DNA of 64,000 bases, taken from contig NZ_CP072852.1 in the NCBI RefSeq assembly GCF_017948265.1, forward strand, positions 3,596,001 through 3,660,000. The letters run 5' to 3'. The translations under genes were made by a program, and so were the position numbers. Under the pieces are notes generated by a model that was not told the origin of the DNA, did not search any database, and saw nothing but the letters and a program-made list of their open reading frames with translations. The DNA comes from Rhodoferax sp. PAMC 29310 (GTDB lineage Bacteria > Pseudomonadota > Gammaproteobacteria > Burkholderiales > Burkholderiaceae_C). The stretch's first letter is position 1; each line of letters opens with the position of its first letter. This document shows, piece after piece, positions 52,381-61,695 of the stretch.

Positions 52381-52701
52381 ATGGATATCTTGTCCCCCAC
52401 GGTCACTAACCTGATCATCTTTGTGCTGGCGATTTACGTCGGTTACCACGTCGTTTGGACGGTCACCCCCGCCTTGCACACGCCTTTGATGGCGGTGACC
52501 AATGCGATTTCCGCCATCGTCATCGTGGGCGCCATGCTGGCGGCTGCGCTGACCGAAACCTCGCTCGGCAAAACCATGGGCGTGCTGGCCGTGGCGCTGG
52601 CGGCGGTGAATGTGTTTGGTGGCTTCATGGTCACCCGGCGCATGCTGGAAATGTTCAAGAAGAAAGAGAAAAAAGTCGCTGTGAAGGAGGGTGCGCAATG
52701 A
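52381..52701 (+). CDS. pntAB: NAD(P) transhydrogenase subunit alpha part 2 (membrane, PntAB)
   Basis: A 106-residue membrane subunit with three helices (TNLIIFVLAIYVGYHVVW, TPLMAVTNAISAIVIVGAM, LAVALAAVNVFGGFMVTRRML) and a Lys-rich tail. It supplies the alpha-side part of the proton channel. Its stop overlaps the pntB start (ATGA). Confidence 0.94.
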   Translation: MDILSPTVTNLIIFVLAIYVGYHVVWTVTPALHTPLMAVTNAISAIVIVGAMLAAALTETSLGKTMGVLAVALAAVNVFGGFMVTRRMLEMFKKKEKKVAVKEGAQ

Positions 52702-54134
52702 GCCTGAATCTCGTTACCCTGCTGTACCTTTTTGCCAGCGTCTGCTTTATTCAGGCGCTCAAAGGCTTGAGCCACCCCACCACCTCGATTCGGGGCAATT
52801 TGTTCGGCATGATTGGCATGGCGGTGGCCATCGTCACCACCGCCGCGCTGATCTTCAAATTGGCCGATCAAATGGGCCAAAACGGCATGGCCGGCATGAC
52901 CTGGGTGATTGGCGCCCTGCTGGTGGGCGGCACCGCCGGCACCATCATGGCCAAGCGCGTCGAGATGACCAAGATGCCGGAGCTGGTGGCCTTCATGCAC
53001 AGCATGATTGGTTTGGCAGCGGTGTTCATTGCCGTGGCCGCCGTGGCTGAGCCTTGGGCCTTCAGCATTGCCGCCAAGGGCAGCGCCATTCCTACGGGTA
53101 ATCGCCTGGAGCTCTTCTTGGGTGCGGCCATTGGTGCCATTACCTTCAGCGGCTCGGTGATTGCGTTTGGCAAGCTCTCAGGCAAATACAAGTTCCGCTT
53201 GTTCCAGGGCGCTCCCGTGCAGTTTGCCGGGCAACACAAGCTCAACCTGATTCTGGGCCTTGCCATGCTGGGTCTGGGTTTGATGTTCACCTTCACCGAG
53301 AGCTGGACCGCCTTTTTTGCCATGCTGGCGATTGCCTTTGTGATGGGCGTGCTCATCATCATCCCGATTGGTGGCGCTGACATGCCCGTGGTGGTGTCCA
53401 TGCTGAACAGCTACTCCGGCTGGGCTGCCGCGGGCATTGGCTTCAGCTTAAACAATGCCATGCTGATCGTGGCCGGCTCACTGGTGGGTAGCTCGGGCGC
53501 GATTCTGAGCTACATCATGTGCAAGGCCATGAACCGCTCGTTCTTTAACGTGATCTTGGGTGGTTTTGGCGGCGAGGCCACTACGGCGGTCGCCGGTGCT
53601 GCCGTTCAGCGTCCGGTCAAATCCGGCAGCGCTGACGATGCCGCTTTTGTGCTCAGCAATGCCGAAACCGTGGTCATCGTGCCCGGTTACGGTCTGGCCG
53701 TGGCCCGTGCGCAGCACGCGGTCAAGGAGCTGGCTGCCAAGCTCACCGAGAAGGGCATCACGGTCAAGTACGCGATTCACCCGGTGGCCGGGCGCATGCC
53801 GGGTCACATGAATGTGTTGCTGGCCGAGGCCGAAGTGCCTTACGACCAGGTGCACGAGATGGAAGACATCAATGGCGAATTTGGCCAGGTCGATGTGGCC
53901 ATCATCTTGGGGGCGAACGACGTGGTGAACCCTGCGGCGCATGTCAAAGGCAGCGCCATTTACGGCATGCCGATTCTGGAAGCCTACAAGGCGAAAACCA
54001 TCATCGTCAACAAACGAAGCATGGCTGCGGGCTACGCGGGTCTGGACAACGAGTTGTTCTACATGGACAAGACCATGATGGTGTTTGGCGACGCCAAAAA
54101 AGTGGTGGAAGACATGGGCAAAGCCATCGAGTGA
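52698..54134 (+). CDS. pntB: NAD(P) transhydrogenase subunit beta (PntB)
   Basis: The ATG at 52698 follows AAGGAGG and gives 478 residues. The first ~290 are membrane helices carrying the channel; residues from about 300 are the NADP(H)-binding domain dIII with VIVPGYGLAVARAQHAV, AIHPVAGRMPGHMNVLLAEAEVPY, ILGANDVVNPAA and NKRSMAAGYAGLDNELFY. It completes the proton-translocating transhydrogenase. A longer upstream frame is a shadow within pntAB. Confidence 0.95.
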   Translation: MSLNLVTLLYLFASVCFIQALKGLSHPTTSIRGNLFGMIGMAVAIVTTAALIFKLADQMGQNGMAGMTWVIGALLVGGTAGTIMAKRVEMTKMPELVAFMHSMIGLAAVFIAVAAVAEPWAFSIAAKGSAIPTGNRLELFLGAAIGAITFSGSVIAFGKLSGKYKFRLFQGAPVQFAGQHKLNLILGLAMLGLGLMFTFTESWTAFFAMLAIAFVMGVLIIIPIGGADMPVVVSMLNSYSGWAAAGIGFSLNNAMLIVAGSLVGSSGAILSYIMCKAMNRSFFNVILGGFGGEATTAVAGAAVQRPVKSGSADDAAFVLSNAETVVIVPGYGLAVARAQHAVKELAAKLTEKGITVKYAIHPVAGRMPGHMNVLLAEAEVPYDQVHEMEDINGEFGQVDVAIILGANDVVNPAAHVKGSAIYGMPILEAYKAKTIIVNKRSMAAGYAGLDNELFYMDKTMMVFGDAKKVVEDMGKAIE

Positions 54135-54180
54135 TTCGTGGCGTGATTTAGAGGGTTCTCTCTCTGAACTCCTAGGGAAA

Positions 54181-54202
54181 ACACAGGCGAGGCCGCCTGT
54201 GT
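54181..54202 (+). other. Perfect hairpin in the pntB-fadD gap
   Basis: ACACAGGCG and CGCCTGTGT pair perfectly across AGGC, but the next bases are CTGGGG, not a T run. It lies in the fadD leader, 50 nt before its start. Factor-dependent termination or a leader structure are both possible. Confidence 0.5.
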
Positions 54203-54249
54203 CTGGGGCGAAAATGTCGCCCTTTGAATACGTAGATGAAGGCATGGAC

Positions 54250-55923
54250 ATGACAGATCGCATTTGGCTCAAAAGTTACCCCGAAGGTGTTCCTGCGGAC
54301 CTGGACATGACGCAGTACACCTCCCTGGTCGCCCTGATGGAGGAGAGTTTCAAAGCGTTTTCCAGTCGCACTGCCTACAGCTTCATGGGCAAAGAGGTGA
54401 CCTACGGCCAAACGGACAGCCTGAGCCAGGCCTTTGCGGTCTATTTGCAAAGCCTGGGCTTGGAAAAGGGCGACCGCGTTGCGATCATGATGCCCAACGT
54501 GCCCCAGTACCCGGTGGCGGTGGCAGCCATTCTGCGGGCGGGCTACGTGGTGGTGAACGTCAACCCCTTGTACACACCGCGTGAGCTGGAGCACCAGCTC
54601 AAAGATTCCGGCTCTAAAGCCATTGTCATCATCGAGAACTTTGCTGCCACGCTGGAAAAATGTCTGGCCGCCACACCGGTCAAGCATGTGGTGCTGTGCG
54701 CCATGGGCGATCAGCTTGGCTTGCTCAAGGGCGCCTTGGTCAATTACGTGGTGCGCCATGCCAAAAAAATGGTGCCGGCCTACAACTTGCCGACCGCGGT
54801 GCGCTTCAACGAAGCGGTGGCGCGCGGCAGCAGAGGCACAGTGAAGCCGGCGAATCTGACGCCTGATGACGTGGCCGTGCTTCAGTACACCGGTGGCACC
54901 ACGGGCGTGTCCAAGGGGGCGGTTTTGCTGCACCGCAATGTGCTGGCCAATGTGCTTCAGGCAGAAGCTTGGAACGAGCCGGTCATGAAGCAGGTGCCTG
55001 CCAACGAGCAGCCCACCAGCGTGTGCGCCTTGCCGCTCTACCATATCTTCGCCTTCACGGTCGGCATGATGTTGTCCATGCGAACGGGCGGCAAGCTGGT
55101 CCTGATTCCGAATCCGCGTGACCTCCCGGGCGTGCTCAAAGAGCTGGCCAAGCATCGCATTCACAGTTTCCCGGCGGTCAACACGCTGTTCAATGGCTTG
55201 GCCAATCACCCCGACTTCAACACCGTGGACTGGAGTCATTTGAAGGTTTCGGTAGGCGGTGGTACCGCGGTGCAAAGCGCCGTGGCCAAGTTGTGGTTTG
55301 AGAAAACAGGCTGCCCCATTTGTGAAGGTTATGGCCTGTCCGAGACGGCGCCAATTGCGAGTTGCAACCCGGTGACCTCGAAGGACTACACCGGCACCAT
55401 TGGCGTGCCAGTGTCCAACACTGCGATGAAGCTGCTGGATGACGATGGGCAGGACGTGCCCATGGGGCAATCTGGCGAGATCGCCATCAAAGGGCCTCAG
55501 GTCATGGCCGGTTATTGGCAGCGTCCTGATGAGACCGCCAAGGTCATGACTACCGATGGCTACTTCAAGACCGGCGACATCGGCGTGATGGACGAGCGGG
55601 GGTTCTTCGAAATCGTCGATCGCAAGAAAGACATGATTCTGGTCAGCGGCTTCAATGTGTACCCGACCGAACTGGAAGACGTCGTGTCTCAAATGGCGGG
55701 GGTGATGGAGTGCGCCTGTGTCGGTGTGCCCGACGCCAAAACGGGCGAGGCGGTGAAGTTGGTCATTGTCAAGAAAGACCCCGCTTTGACTGAAGCGCAA
55801 GTGCGCGCCTTCTGCAAGAAAAACCTCACCGGCTACAAGCAGCCCAAGGTGATCGAGTTTCGCGCCGATCTGCCTAAAACCCCGGTGGGCAAAATTCTGC
55901 GTCGTGAACTTCGCACCCAATAA
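54250..55923 (+). CDS. fadD: Long-chain-fatty-acid--CoA ligase (FadD)
   Basis: The Met at 54250 (MTDRIWLKSYP), with GAAGG seven bases upstream, gives 557 residues. AMP-binding motif LQYTGGTTGVSKGAVLLHRN, YHIFAFTVGMML, acyl-gate region CEGYGLSETAPIASCNP, ADP-forming lid GYFKTGDIGVMDERGFFEIVDRKKDMI and catalytic Lys in PKTPVGKILRRELR. It activates fatty acids for beta-oxidation. In-frame Met codons at 54214 and 54244 are alternatives. Confidence 0.93.
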   Translation: MTDRIWLKSYPEGVPADLDMTQYTSLVALMEESFKAFSSRTAYSFMGKEVTYGQTDSLSQAFAVYLQSLGLEKGDRVAIMMPNVPQYPVAVAAILRAGYVVVNVNPLYTPRELEHQLKDSGSKAIVIIENFAATLEKCLAATPVKHVVLCAMGDQLGLLKGALVNYVVRHAKKMVPAYNLPTAVRFNEAVARGSRGTVKPANLTPDDVAVLQYTGGTTGVSKGAVLLHRNVLANVLQAEAWNEPVMKQVPANEQPTSVCALPLYHIFAFTVGMMLSMRTGGKLVLIPNPRDLPGVLKELAKHRIHSFPAVNTLFNGLANHPDFNTVDWSHLKVSVGGGTAVQSAVAKLWFEKTGCPICEGYGLSETAPIASCNPVTSKDYTGTIGVPVSNTAMKLLDDDGQDVPMGQSGEIAIKGPQVMAGYWQRPDETAKVMTTDGYFKTGDIGVMDERGFFEIVDRKKDMILVSGFNVYPTELEDVVSQMAGVMECACVGVPDAKTGEAVKLVIVKKDPALTEAQVRAFCKKNLTGYKQPKVIEFRADLPKTPVGKILRRELRTQ

Positions 55924-56685
55924 TTGAGTGTCACCGCCATCCTCAGCGCGCTGCCTGAAGAGCAGCATGGGCTGATTGAGCAACTGGTCGACCCGGTTCG
56001 CATCGTGCGTGCGGGCCGCGAGTTTTGGCGCGGTGAGCGTCAAGGTCAACCGGTGGTGCTGGCCTTGTCCCGTGTGGGCAAAGTGGCCGCTGCGACCACC
56101 GCCACGACGCTGATTGAGGCCTTTGGGGTGAGTCGCGTGGTGTTCACCGGCGTGGCCGGTGGGGTTGGCCCGGGCGTGCAGGTGGGCGATGTGGTGCTTG
56201 CCACGGGCTTTGTCCAGCATGACATGGACGCGTCGCCCTTATTTCCTCGCTACGAAATACCGCTGTCTGGTCGCGCCAACTGGCCCTGTGATGATTCCCT
56301 GAGTGCTCTGCTTCTAAAAGCAGCTCATCAAGGGCTGACGGGCGCTGAGGGTGAGTTCGCCTCCCATGCTCGCTACGGCAATGCCCAAATTCATAGCGGC
56401 ATGATCGCCACCGGAGACCAATTCGTGTGCAGTGCCAGTGCCGCTTTACAACTGGTGAATGACCTGACGGTGGCGGGCATGCCGCCCTTGGCGGTGGAGA
56501 TGGAGGGTGCTGCGGTGGCGCAGGTGTGCGCGGACTATGGAGTGCCCTTTGCCGCAGTGCGCACCATCTCGGACCGGGCTGACGACCAGGCCCACGTCGA
56601 TTTCCCCGCCTTTGTGGCCGAGGTGGCCAGCCCATATGCCCGGGCCATTGTCCATCAGCTCATGGATTTGCTATCGTTACAGTAG
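55924..56685 (+). CDS. 5'-methylthioadenosine/S-adenosylhomocysteine nucleosidase-like protein
   Basis: A 253-residue phosphorylase-superfamily nucleosidase. N-terminal ILSALPEEQHGLIEQL, core VVFTGVAGGVGPGVQVGDVVLATGFVQHDMD, substrate loop MIATGDQFV, and LAVEMEGAAVAQVCADYGVPFAAVRTISDRADD, which holds the base-binding and catalytic acidic residues. It splits adenine from MTA or SAH. The start is TTG directly after the fadD stop; no strong ribosome-binding site is seen. Its last residues (LLSLQ) and stop are encoded by a dispersed 48-nt repeat. Confidence 0.87.
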   Translation: MSVTAILSALPEEQHGLIEQLVDPVRIVRAGREFWRGERQGQPVVLALSRVGKVAAATTATTLIEAFGVSRVVFTGVAGGVGPGVQVGDVVLATGFVQHDMDASPLFPRYEIPLSGRANWPCDDSLSALLLKAAHQGLTGAEGEFASHARYGNAQIHSGMIATGDQFVCSASAALQLVNDLTVAGMPPLAVEMEGAAVAQVCADYGVPFAAVRTISDRADDQAHVDFPAFVAEVASPYARAIVHQLMDLLSLQ

Positions 56686-56717
56686 CTGCCATCGCAGGCA
56701 GAATAAGCGGTAACGCC
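56670..56717 (+). repeat. 48-nt dispersed repeat, copy C, overlapping a gene end
   Basis: It begins GCTATCGTTACAGTAGCTGC and ends AATAAGCGGTAACGCC, the same layout as copies A and B with several changes. The first 16 bases encode the C-terminus and TAG stop of the nucleosidase gene. Confidence 0.6.
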
Positions 56718-56722
56718 TCTTT

Positions 56723-57709
56723 TTACTTCAACCAACCGCGTTTTCGGAAGTAGATCATGGGAATCACGGCACTGCTGACCATGACCGCCAAGGCGTAGGG
56801 GTAGCCCAGTGCCCAGTCCAGTTCCGGCATGTATTTGAAGTTCATGCCGTACAGACTGGCAATCAGGGTCGGGGGTAGTAGCGCCACGCTGGCCACCGAG
56901 AAAATCTTGATGATCTTGTTTTGGTTGATGTTGATAAAACCCACTGTGGCGTCCATCAAGAAGTTGATCTTGTCAAAAAGAAACGCGGTGTGTGAGTCCA
57001 ATGAATCAATGTCGCGCAGAATCTGGCGCGCATCTTCAAACTGATCGCTGCTCAGTATCTTGCTGCGCATCATGAAGCTGACGGCACGGCGGGTGTCCAT
57101 CGCGTTGCGGCGAATGCGACCACTCATGTCTTCGTGCCTGGCAATGGCCCCCAAAACCTCGCCGGCCATGGCATCCGTCACGTCGCCGGAAAGCACCTTG
57201 CGGCTGACCTTCTCCAAATCGTCGTAAATGTCTTCCAATGTGTCTGCAGAGTATTCGGCGTCGCCGTCAAACAGCTTCAGCAGCACTTCTTTGGCGTCTT
57301 CAATGAAACCCGGCGCCCGGCGCGCCCGCATGCGCAGGAGCCGAAACACAGGCACGTCTTCGTCGTGAATCGAAAAGAGCACCCCTTTGCTCTTGAGTTC
57401 AGGGTTATCCAGATTCAAAATAAATGCAACCCGCACGGTGTGGGGTTGCGCGTCATCGGGGACTAAAAAGTCGCTTCGAATATGTAGTTCGCCGTTTTCT
57501 TCCCGGTAAAAGCGGGCCGATTCCTCAATGTCCTCGTCCATCGCATCCGCCGGAATGGACAGCCCGTAGTACTGCATGATCCAGCGCTTTTCTTCCAGCG
57601 TGGGGGACTCCAGGTCTACCCAGATGGGCTTGAAACGCGACAACTCTTCCAGCGATTCAATTTCTTCCTGGCACAGTCGCCCATTGGCAAGCGTGAAAAT
57701 ATTGAGCAT
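56723..57709 (-). CDS. corA: Magnesium/cobalt transporter CorA
   Basis: A 328-residue channel protein. The N-terminal cytosolic domain (LNIFTLANGRLCQEEIESLEEL to about residue 260) includes a long stalk helix. Two membrane helices follow, with the selectivity motif in ASLYGMNFKYMPELDWALGYPYAL, and a basic tip RKRGWLK. It takes up Mg2+ as a pentamer. Single gene, convergent with the nucleosidase gene. Confidence 0.94.
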   Translation of the reverse strand: MLNIFTLANGRLCQEEIESLEELSRFKPIWVDLESPTLEEKRWIMQYYGLSIPADAMDEDIEESARFYREENGELHIRSDFLVPDDAQPHTVRVAFILNLDNPELKSKGVLFSIHDEDVPVFRLLRMRARRAPGFIEDAKEVLLKLFDGDAEYSADTLEDIYDDLEKVSRKVLSGDVTDAMAGEVLGAIARHEDMSGRIRRNAMDTRRAVSFMMRSKILSSDQFEDARQILRDIDSLDSHTAFLFDKINFLMDATVGFININQNKIIKIFSVASVALLPPTLIASLYGMNFKYMPELDWALGYPYALAVMVSSAVIPMIYFRKRGWLK

Positions 57710-57846
57710 GAGGGACTCCCCTGGGTTACTGGCATCGGGTGGTTTGGGGTGGGTCGGCTTTCAACCCCGATGCAGCGAAGGGGGGTGAAAGCTAGCGACT
57801 GGGACTGGATTCCAAGGCGTTGTCTCCGGGTAAATGGAATGGGAAA

Positions 57847-59073
57847 TTATCGCACTGCGGCCAAGGCCGGCGACTTGAAAAAGTCGAGAAGCTGAGCTTT
57901 TTTAGCGTAGGCATCACTCTCGCCCATGGCGATCAACGCCTGCACGAAGTCAGGCTCGAATAGCAGGTAGCTGGCCAAGGTCCCGCCACCACCACGCAAG
58001 ACGCCCAGGCCCGCCAAGGCGCGTCGGGTGGACAAGGGCAGTGCGCCCAGATGGGCTTGCGCCAAAGCATCCAGTGACTGTGTGGGCTGAATCAGCATGA
58101 CGTCAATGCTTTTGAAGGGCAGATCGTCCGCGGTGCTTCTGGGCAGATTCTGGATGGTTTTCGTCACCCGATTGGTTTGCTCGACATCAGCTTGCAAGGT
58201 GTCGTGAAACACGCTGGCCATGGTGTGTCCCGCAATACTGGCCAGGGTCGGACCATGGGCGGCTGGGTGCGAGCCACGCCCGGAAAATCCTGATCGTTCC
58301 GGTTGACCGACGCCCACCACGAACACCTTCTGCGCGCCCAAGTGGATGGCGGGGGACAACGGCGAGACCTGCCGCATGGAGCCGTCCCCAAAAAACTCCG
58401 GTTGGCCGGCGGCCATGAGGCGTGTCGAGGGAAAAAGAAAGGGGATGGCGCTGGATGCCATCAGGTGCTCGGGCGAAATGACCTGAGCTTCGGCGCATCG
58501 GCCTGGTCGGCTCCAACCCAAAAAGCTGTCAGGCTGGGCAGTCTGGCAAAACGTGCGGTGCACGCCGCTGGTGTAGCTTGAGGCAGTGATTGCCAGCGCA
58601 TCAATGGTTCGGTCAAGCAGCGCCGCCTCAATGCCGGGCAGCGACAGCGCTCGGCACAGCGTGTCCATCAATGGACTGTTATCGAGAATCGCACCATTGG
58701 CTCGCGCGTGCCGGGACAGGCTCCAGGCTGCCAAGTATTTGTTGAAACGCGTCCACCGGGAGACGTTGAGTTGGTAGACCCCCGATGATCGCAGGTCGCA
58801 CCAGAACTGCGCCAGTTGCTCAAAAGCGGCCAAACCCTGCGTCGCATACCCTGCCAGGCACGCAGCATTGATGGCCCCTGCCGAGGTGCCCACCAGAATT
58901 TGAAAGGGAAAGGCGTTGGGCAACGACGCTGCGCGCTTGCCGAGAATCACCCCCAATGCCCGAAGCACACCGACTTGGTACGCTGTTCGCGCACCCCCGC
59001 CCATGAGCACCAGCGCTGTGGCCGGTCGGGGAGGGCGAAGCAGGCTGGCGTGCAAGACGGTTTCTAGGCTCAT
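57847..59073 (-). CDS. Patatin-like phospholipase
   Basis: A 408-residue serine lipase of the patatin family. The oxyanion loop is LVLMGGGARTAYQVGVLRAL, the nucleophile is in ILVGTSAGAINAACLAGYA (Ser about residue 65), and the catalytic Asp is in EFFGDGSMRQ, where the usual DGG is DGS. No signal peptide is visible. The C-terminal third (LGALPLSTRRALAGLGVLRGGGGTLASYLLFEPDF) is shared with related bacterial members. It hydrolyses phospholipids or other acyl esters; the target is unknown. Confidence 0.88.
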   Translation of the reverse strand: MSLETVLHASLLRPPRPATALVLMGGGARTAYQVGVLRALGVILGKRAASLPNAFPFQILVGTSAGAINAACLAGYATQGLAAFEQLAQFWCDLRSSGVYQLNVSRWTRFNKYLAAWSLSRHARANGAILDNSPLMDTLCRALSLPGIEAALLDRTIDALAITASSYTSGVHRTFCQTAQPDSFLGWSRPGRCAEAQVISPEHLMASSAIPFLFPSTRLMAAGQPEFFGDGSMRQVSPLSPAIHLGAQKVFVVGVGQPERSGFSGRGSHPAAHGPTLASIAGHTMASVFHDTLQADVEQTNRVTKTIQNLPRSTADDLPFKSIDVMLIQPTQSLDALAQAHLGALPLSTRRALAGLGVLRGGGGTLASYLLFEPDFVQALIAMGESDAYAKKAQLLDFFKSPALAAVR

Positions 59074-59268
59074 TCCTCACATTGTGCAGGGTTTTTCTCG
59101 GTGCCGGCAAGCACAAAAACCGCGCCCCGCAAAAAGCGTTTGTGCCCAATGAATAAGGGCTAATTTTGCTGCGCTGCGTCATAAAAAGGCGTTGCAAATA
59201 CGGTTGATCGGGGGCATAGTGATTTGGACGACAGCTTTTTCAACCCCGAAAGCACTAGGAGGCAATTT

Positions 59269-59598
59269 ATGAACTTGACGATCAGCGGTCACCACCTCGA
59301 AGTCACACCAGCCCTGCGCAGTTATGTCACGACCAAGCTTGATCGGATCATTCGGCACTTTGACCAAGTTGTTGACGTCAAAGTGTTGCTGACAGTGGAG
59401 AAACAGAAGGAAAAGGAGCGAAGGCAGCGTGCCGAGTGCAATATCCATGTCAAAGGATCTGACATGTTTGCAGAAAGCTCACACTCCGATCTTTACGCTG
59501 CCGTGGACGATTTGGTGGACAAACTGGACCGTCAGGTTGTGCGCCACAAGGATCGCCTGCAGGATCACCATCATGAGGCGCCCAAGCGCCTGATGTAA
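59269..59598 (+). CDS. hpf: Ribosome hibernation promoting factor (HPF/RaiA family, short form)
   Basis: ATG at 59269 after AGGAGG gives 109 residues. The S30AE domain reads [41 protein letters not shown] and [25 protein letters not shown]. It binds the 30S subunit and helps form inactive 100S ribosomes in stationary phase. It has no long C-terminal dimerisation domain. A terminator separates it from ptsN. Confidence 0.94.
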   Translation: MNLTISGHHLEVTPALRSYVTTKLDRIIRHFDQVVDVKVLLTVEKQKEKERRQRAECNIHVKGSDMFAESSHSDLYAAVDDLVDKLDRQVVRHKDRLQDHHHEAPKRLM

Positions 59599-59623
59599 CC
59601 CATCCCAATTTCCAATTTGGATC

Positions 59624-59652
59624 AGCCGCTCAGGAATTGAGCGGCTTTTTTT
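59624..59652 (+). terminator. Intrinsic terminator after hpf
   Basis: AGCCGCTCA and TGAGCGGCT form a 9-bp stem around GGAAT, followed by TTTTTT. It is 40 nt before the ptsN start, which therefore probably has its own promoter (a TGCATAAT-like -10 lies at about 59672-59680). Confidence 0.88.
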
Positions 59653-59691
59653 GTGTCCGTCTATGCTTGGGTGCATAATTCCCAACCATAT

Positions 59692-60159
59692 ATGAACCGT
59701 CTTGCTTCCATTCTGACCACTGATCAAGTGCTTGCGCACGTTGATGCCACTAGCAAAAAGAGAGCTTTTGAAGAGGCTGGCTTGCTGTTTGAGAATCTTC
59801 ATGGTCTGAGTCGTGCCCTCGTTACGGACAGCCTCTTCTCTCGGGAGCGCTTGGGGTCCACTGGCTTGGGGCATGGTGTTGCTATTCCCCACGGCAGGAT
59901 CAAAGGGTTGAAAGCGCCCATGGCGGCCGTTTTTCAGCTGGCACATCCGGTTAGTTTCGACGCGCCGGATGAGCAGCCTGTCAATTTATTGATATTTCTG
60001 CTGGTCCCCGAGGCGGCCACTCAAAAGCATCTGGAGATTCTGTCCGAGATAGCTGAGATGCTCAGCGACGCTGTATTGCGCGAAAAACTGGTGAACAGCG
60101 ATGACGCAGTCCAGTTGCACAGTCTGATTGCCGGTTGGCAGTCTGCTCAAGCGGTCTGA
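59692..60159 (+). CDS. ptsN: PTS IIA-like nitrogen regulatory protein PtsN (EIIA-Ntr)
   Basis: ATG at 59692 gives 155 residues. The phosphorylatable His is in GLGHGVAIPHGRIKGLKAPMAA (about residue 66), and FDAPDEQPVNLLIFLLVPE and HLEILSEIAEML are family signatures. It is the last phosphocarrier of the nitrogen PTS and regulates potassium and carbon/nitrogen balance. It is paired with hprK 35 nt downstream. Confidence 0.94.
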   Translation: MNRLASILTTDQVLAHVDATSKKRAFEEAGLLFENLHGLSRALVTDSLFSRERLGSTGLGHGVAIPHGRIKGLKAPMAAVFQLAHPVSFDAPDEQPVNLLIFLLVPEAATQKHLEILSEIAEMLSDAVLREKLVNSDDAVQLHSLIAGWQSAQAV

Positions 60160-60194
60160 GGCTGTTGTCTCGGCCCTGATTCACTGGAGTTCAT

Positions 60195-61145
60195 TTGAAG
60201 CCCAATGTGGTCAGTGCAGATGTCCTCTTTGAGGAGTTCCGTGCCATATTGAAGTGGGAGTGGGTGGCCGGTCTGGGCGCCTCAGAGCGCCGCTTCGATG
60301 AAGTGGCCGTGAGCGCTGCGACATCTGGAGCCGACTTGGTCGGCTACCTCAACTACATCCATCCCTACCGCGTTCAGATTCTCGGTGAGCGAGAGATTGC
60401 CTATCTCGCCAACTCAACTCCCGAAGACTGTGCCCGGCGAATCTCCCGCATCGTGACGCTGGAGCCGCCAGTCTTGGTACTGGCCGATGGAAAAGTGGCG
60501 CCAGAAGCTCTGCTTTCCATGTGCGAGCGGGCCCAAATCCCCATGTTTGCCACCCGCGACTCATCGGCGTTCGTGATCGATGTGCTACGTGCCTACCTGT
60601 CTAAACATTTTGCGGACCGCAGCACGATGCATGGGGTCTTCATGGATATTCTTGGCTTGGGTGTTTTGATTACGGGCGAGTCTGGACTGGGGAAAAGTGA
60701 ATTGGGGCTGGAGTTGATTTCTCGCGGCAATGGCTTGGTCGCTGACGATGCGGTCGACCTCTTTCGTATCAATCAAGACACGATTGAGGGGCGGTGCCCT
60801 GAATTGCTAATGAATCTGCTGGAGGTGCGCGGCATTGGCTTGCTCGATATTCGTGGCATTTTTGGTGAGACCGCCGTCCGTCGGAAAATGCGTCTCAAGA
60901 TCATCGTTCATCTGGTACGTCGAGAAACCATGGAGCGGGAGTACGAGCGCATTCCCTATGAGCCACTCACCCAGGATGTATTGGGTGTGCCCGTTCGCAA
61001 GGTCGTGATTCAAGTGGTTGCCGGCCGCAATATCGCGGTTTTGGTGGAGGCCGCTGTGCGCAACACCATTCTTCAATTGCGCGGAATCGACACCTACCAG
61101 GAGTTTGTGGAGCGCCACCAAAAAGCCATGGGCGGCGGCGAGTAA
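60195..61145 (+). CDS. hprK: HPr kinase/phosphorylase
   Basis: A 316-residue bifunctional enzyme that phosphorylates HPr on a Ser and reverses it. The start is TTG at 60195, five bases after CTGGAG. Walker A is in [20 protein letters not shown] (about residue 155), followed by [10 protein letters not shown] and the HprK signature [21 protein letters not shown]. It is in the usual hpf-ptsN-hprK order, but rapZ does not follow. Confidence 0.95.
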   Translation: MKPNVVSADVLFEEFRAILKWEWVAGLGASERRFDEVAVSAATSGADLVGYLNYIHPYRVQILGEREIAYLANSTPEDCARRISRIVTLEPPVLVLADGKVAPEALLSMCERAQIPMFATRDSSAFVIDVLRAYLSKHFADRSTMHGVFMDILGLGVLITGESGLGKSELGLELISRGNGLVADDAVDLFRINQDTIEGRCPELLMNLLEVRGIGLLDIRGIFGETAVRRKMRLKIIVHLVRRETMEREYERIPYEPLTQDVLGVPVRKVVIQVVAGRNIAVLVEAAVRNTILQLRGIDTYQEFVERHQKAMGGGE

Positions 61146-61159
61146 GCTTTTACGCTTGC

Positions 61160-61609
61160 TTAAGACGCTTGATGGCGCGTGTTGACCGGCCGGTGAGGGC
61201 ACTTTTCAGTGGTGCAATGGGCGTACAGACTCAAGGCGTGATCCGCAATCTTGAATCCCTTGGCTTTCGCTACGGCGTTCTGACGCTTCTCAATCTCCGC
61301 ATCGTAAAACTCTTCCACTTTGCCGCAGTCCAGGCAAACCAGGTGATCGTGGTGCTCGCCTTCATTCAACTCATAGACCGCCTTGCCGCTTTCAAAGTGG
61401 CTGCGCGACAGGATGTCCGCCTGCTCGAATTGTGCCAATACACGGTAAACCGTCGCGAGCCCCACATCGGAGCGATCATCCAGTAGGACGCGAAACACGT
61501 CTTCGGCCGTCATGTGGCGCTGGCCGCCTTTCTGAAAAATTTCCAGAATTTTCAACCGGGGCAGAGTGGCCTTCAGGCCCGTGTTTTTGAGTTCGTCGAT
61601 GTTTGTCAT
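61160..61609 (-). CDS. fur: Ferric uptake regulator Fur
   Basis: The Met at 61609 ([19 protein letters not shown]) gives 149 residues. Winged helix: [34 protein letters not shown]. Metal sites: His cluster [19 protein letters not shown] and the structural zinc pair CLDC plus CTTEKCPHR. It represses iron uptake genes when iron is plentiful. It is divergent from bamE with 86 nt between starts, the standard betaproteobacterial arrangement. Confidence 0.96.
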   Translation of the reverse strand: MTNIDELKNTGLKATLPRLKILEIFQKGGQRHMTAEDVFRVLLDDRSDVGLATVYRVLAQFEQADILSRSHFESGKAVYELNEGEHHDHLVCLDCGKVEEFYDAEIEKRQNAVAKAKGFKIADHALSLYAHCTTEKCPHRPVNTRHQAS

Positions 61610-61695
61610 GGTGTTTCTCTTTGTTGCCCTGGGATGGGCTATGCCTCTCAGGTGCAACCAGTACAATGATCCATCATATCGCTACATCTTGACCC

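Noticed and set aside
54172..56220. A 682-residue minus-strand open frame rich in His
   Set aside because: It mirrors fadD and the nucleosidase gene codon by codon and is only a high-GC antisense open frame.
61610..61695. Fur box in the fur-bamE divergent region
   Set aside because: I looked for GATAAT-type inverted repeats and found no convincing match.
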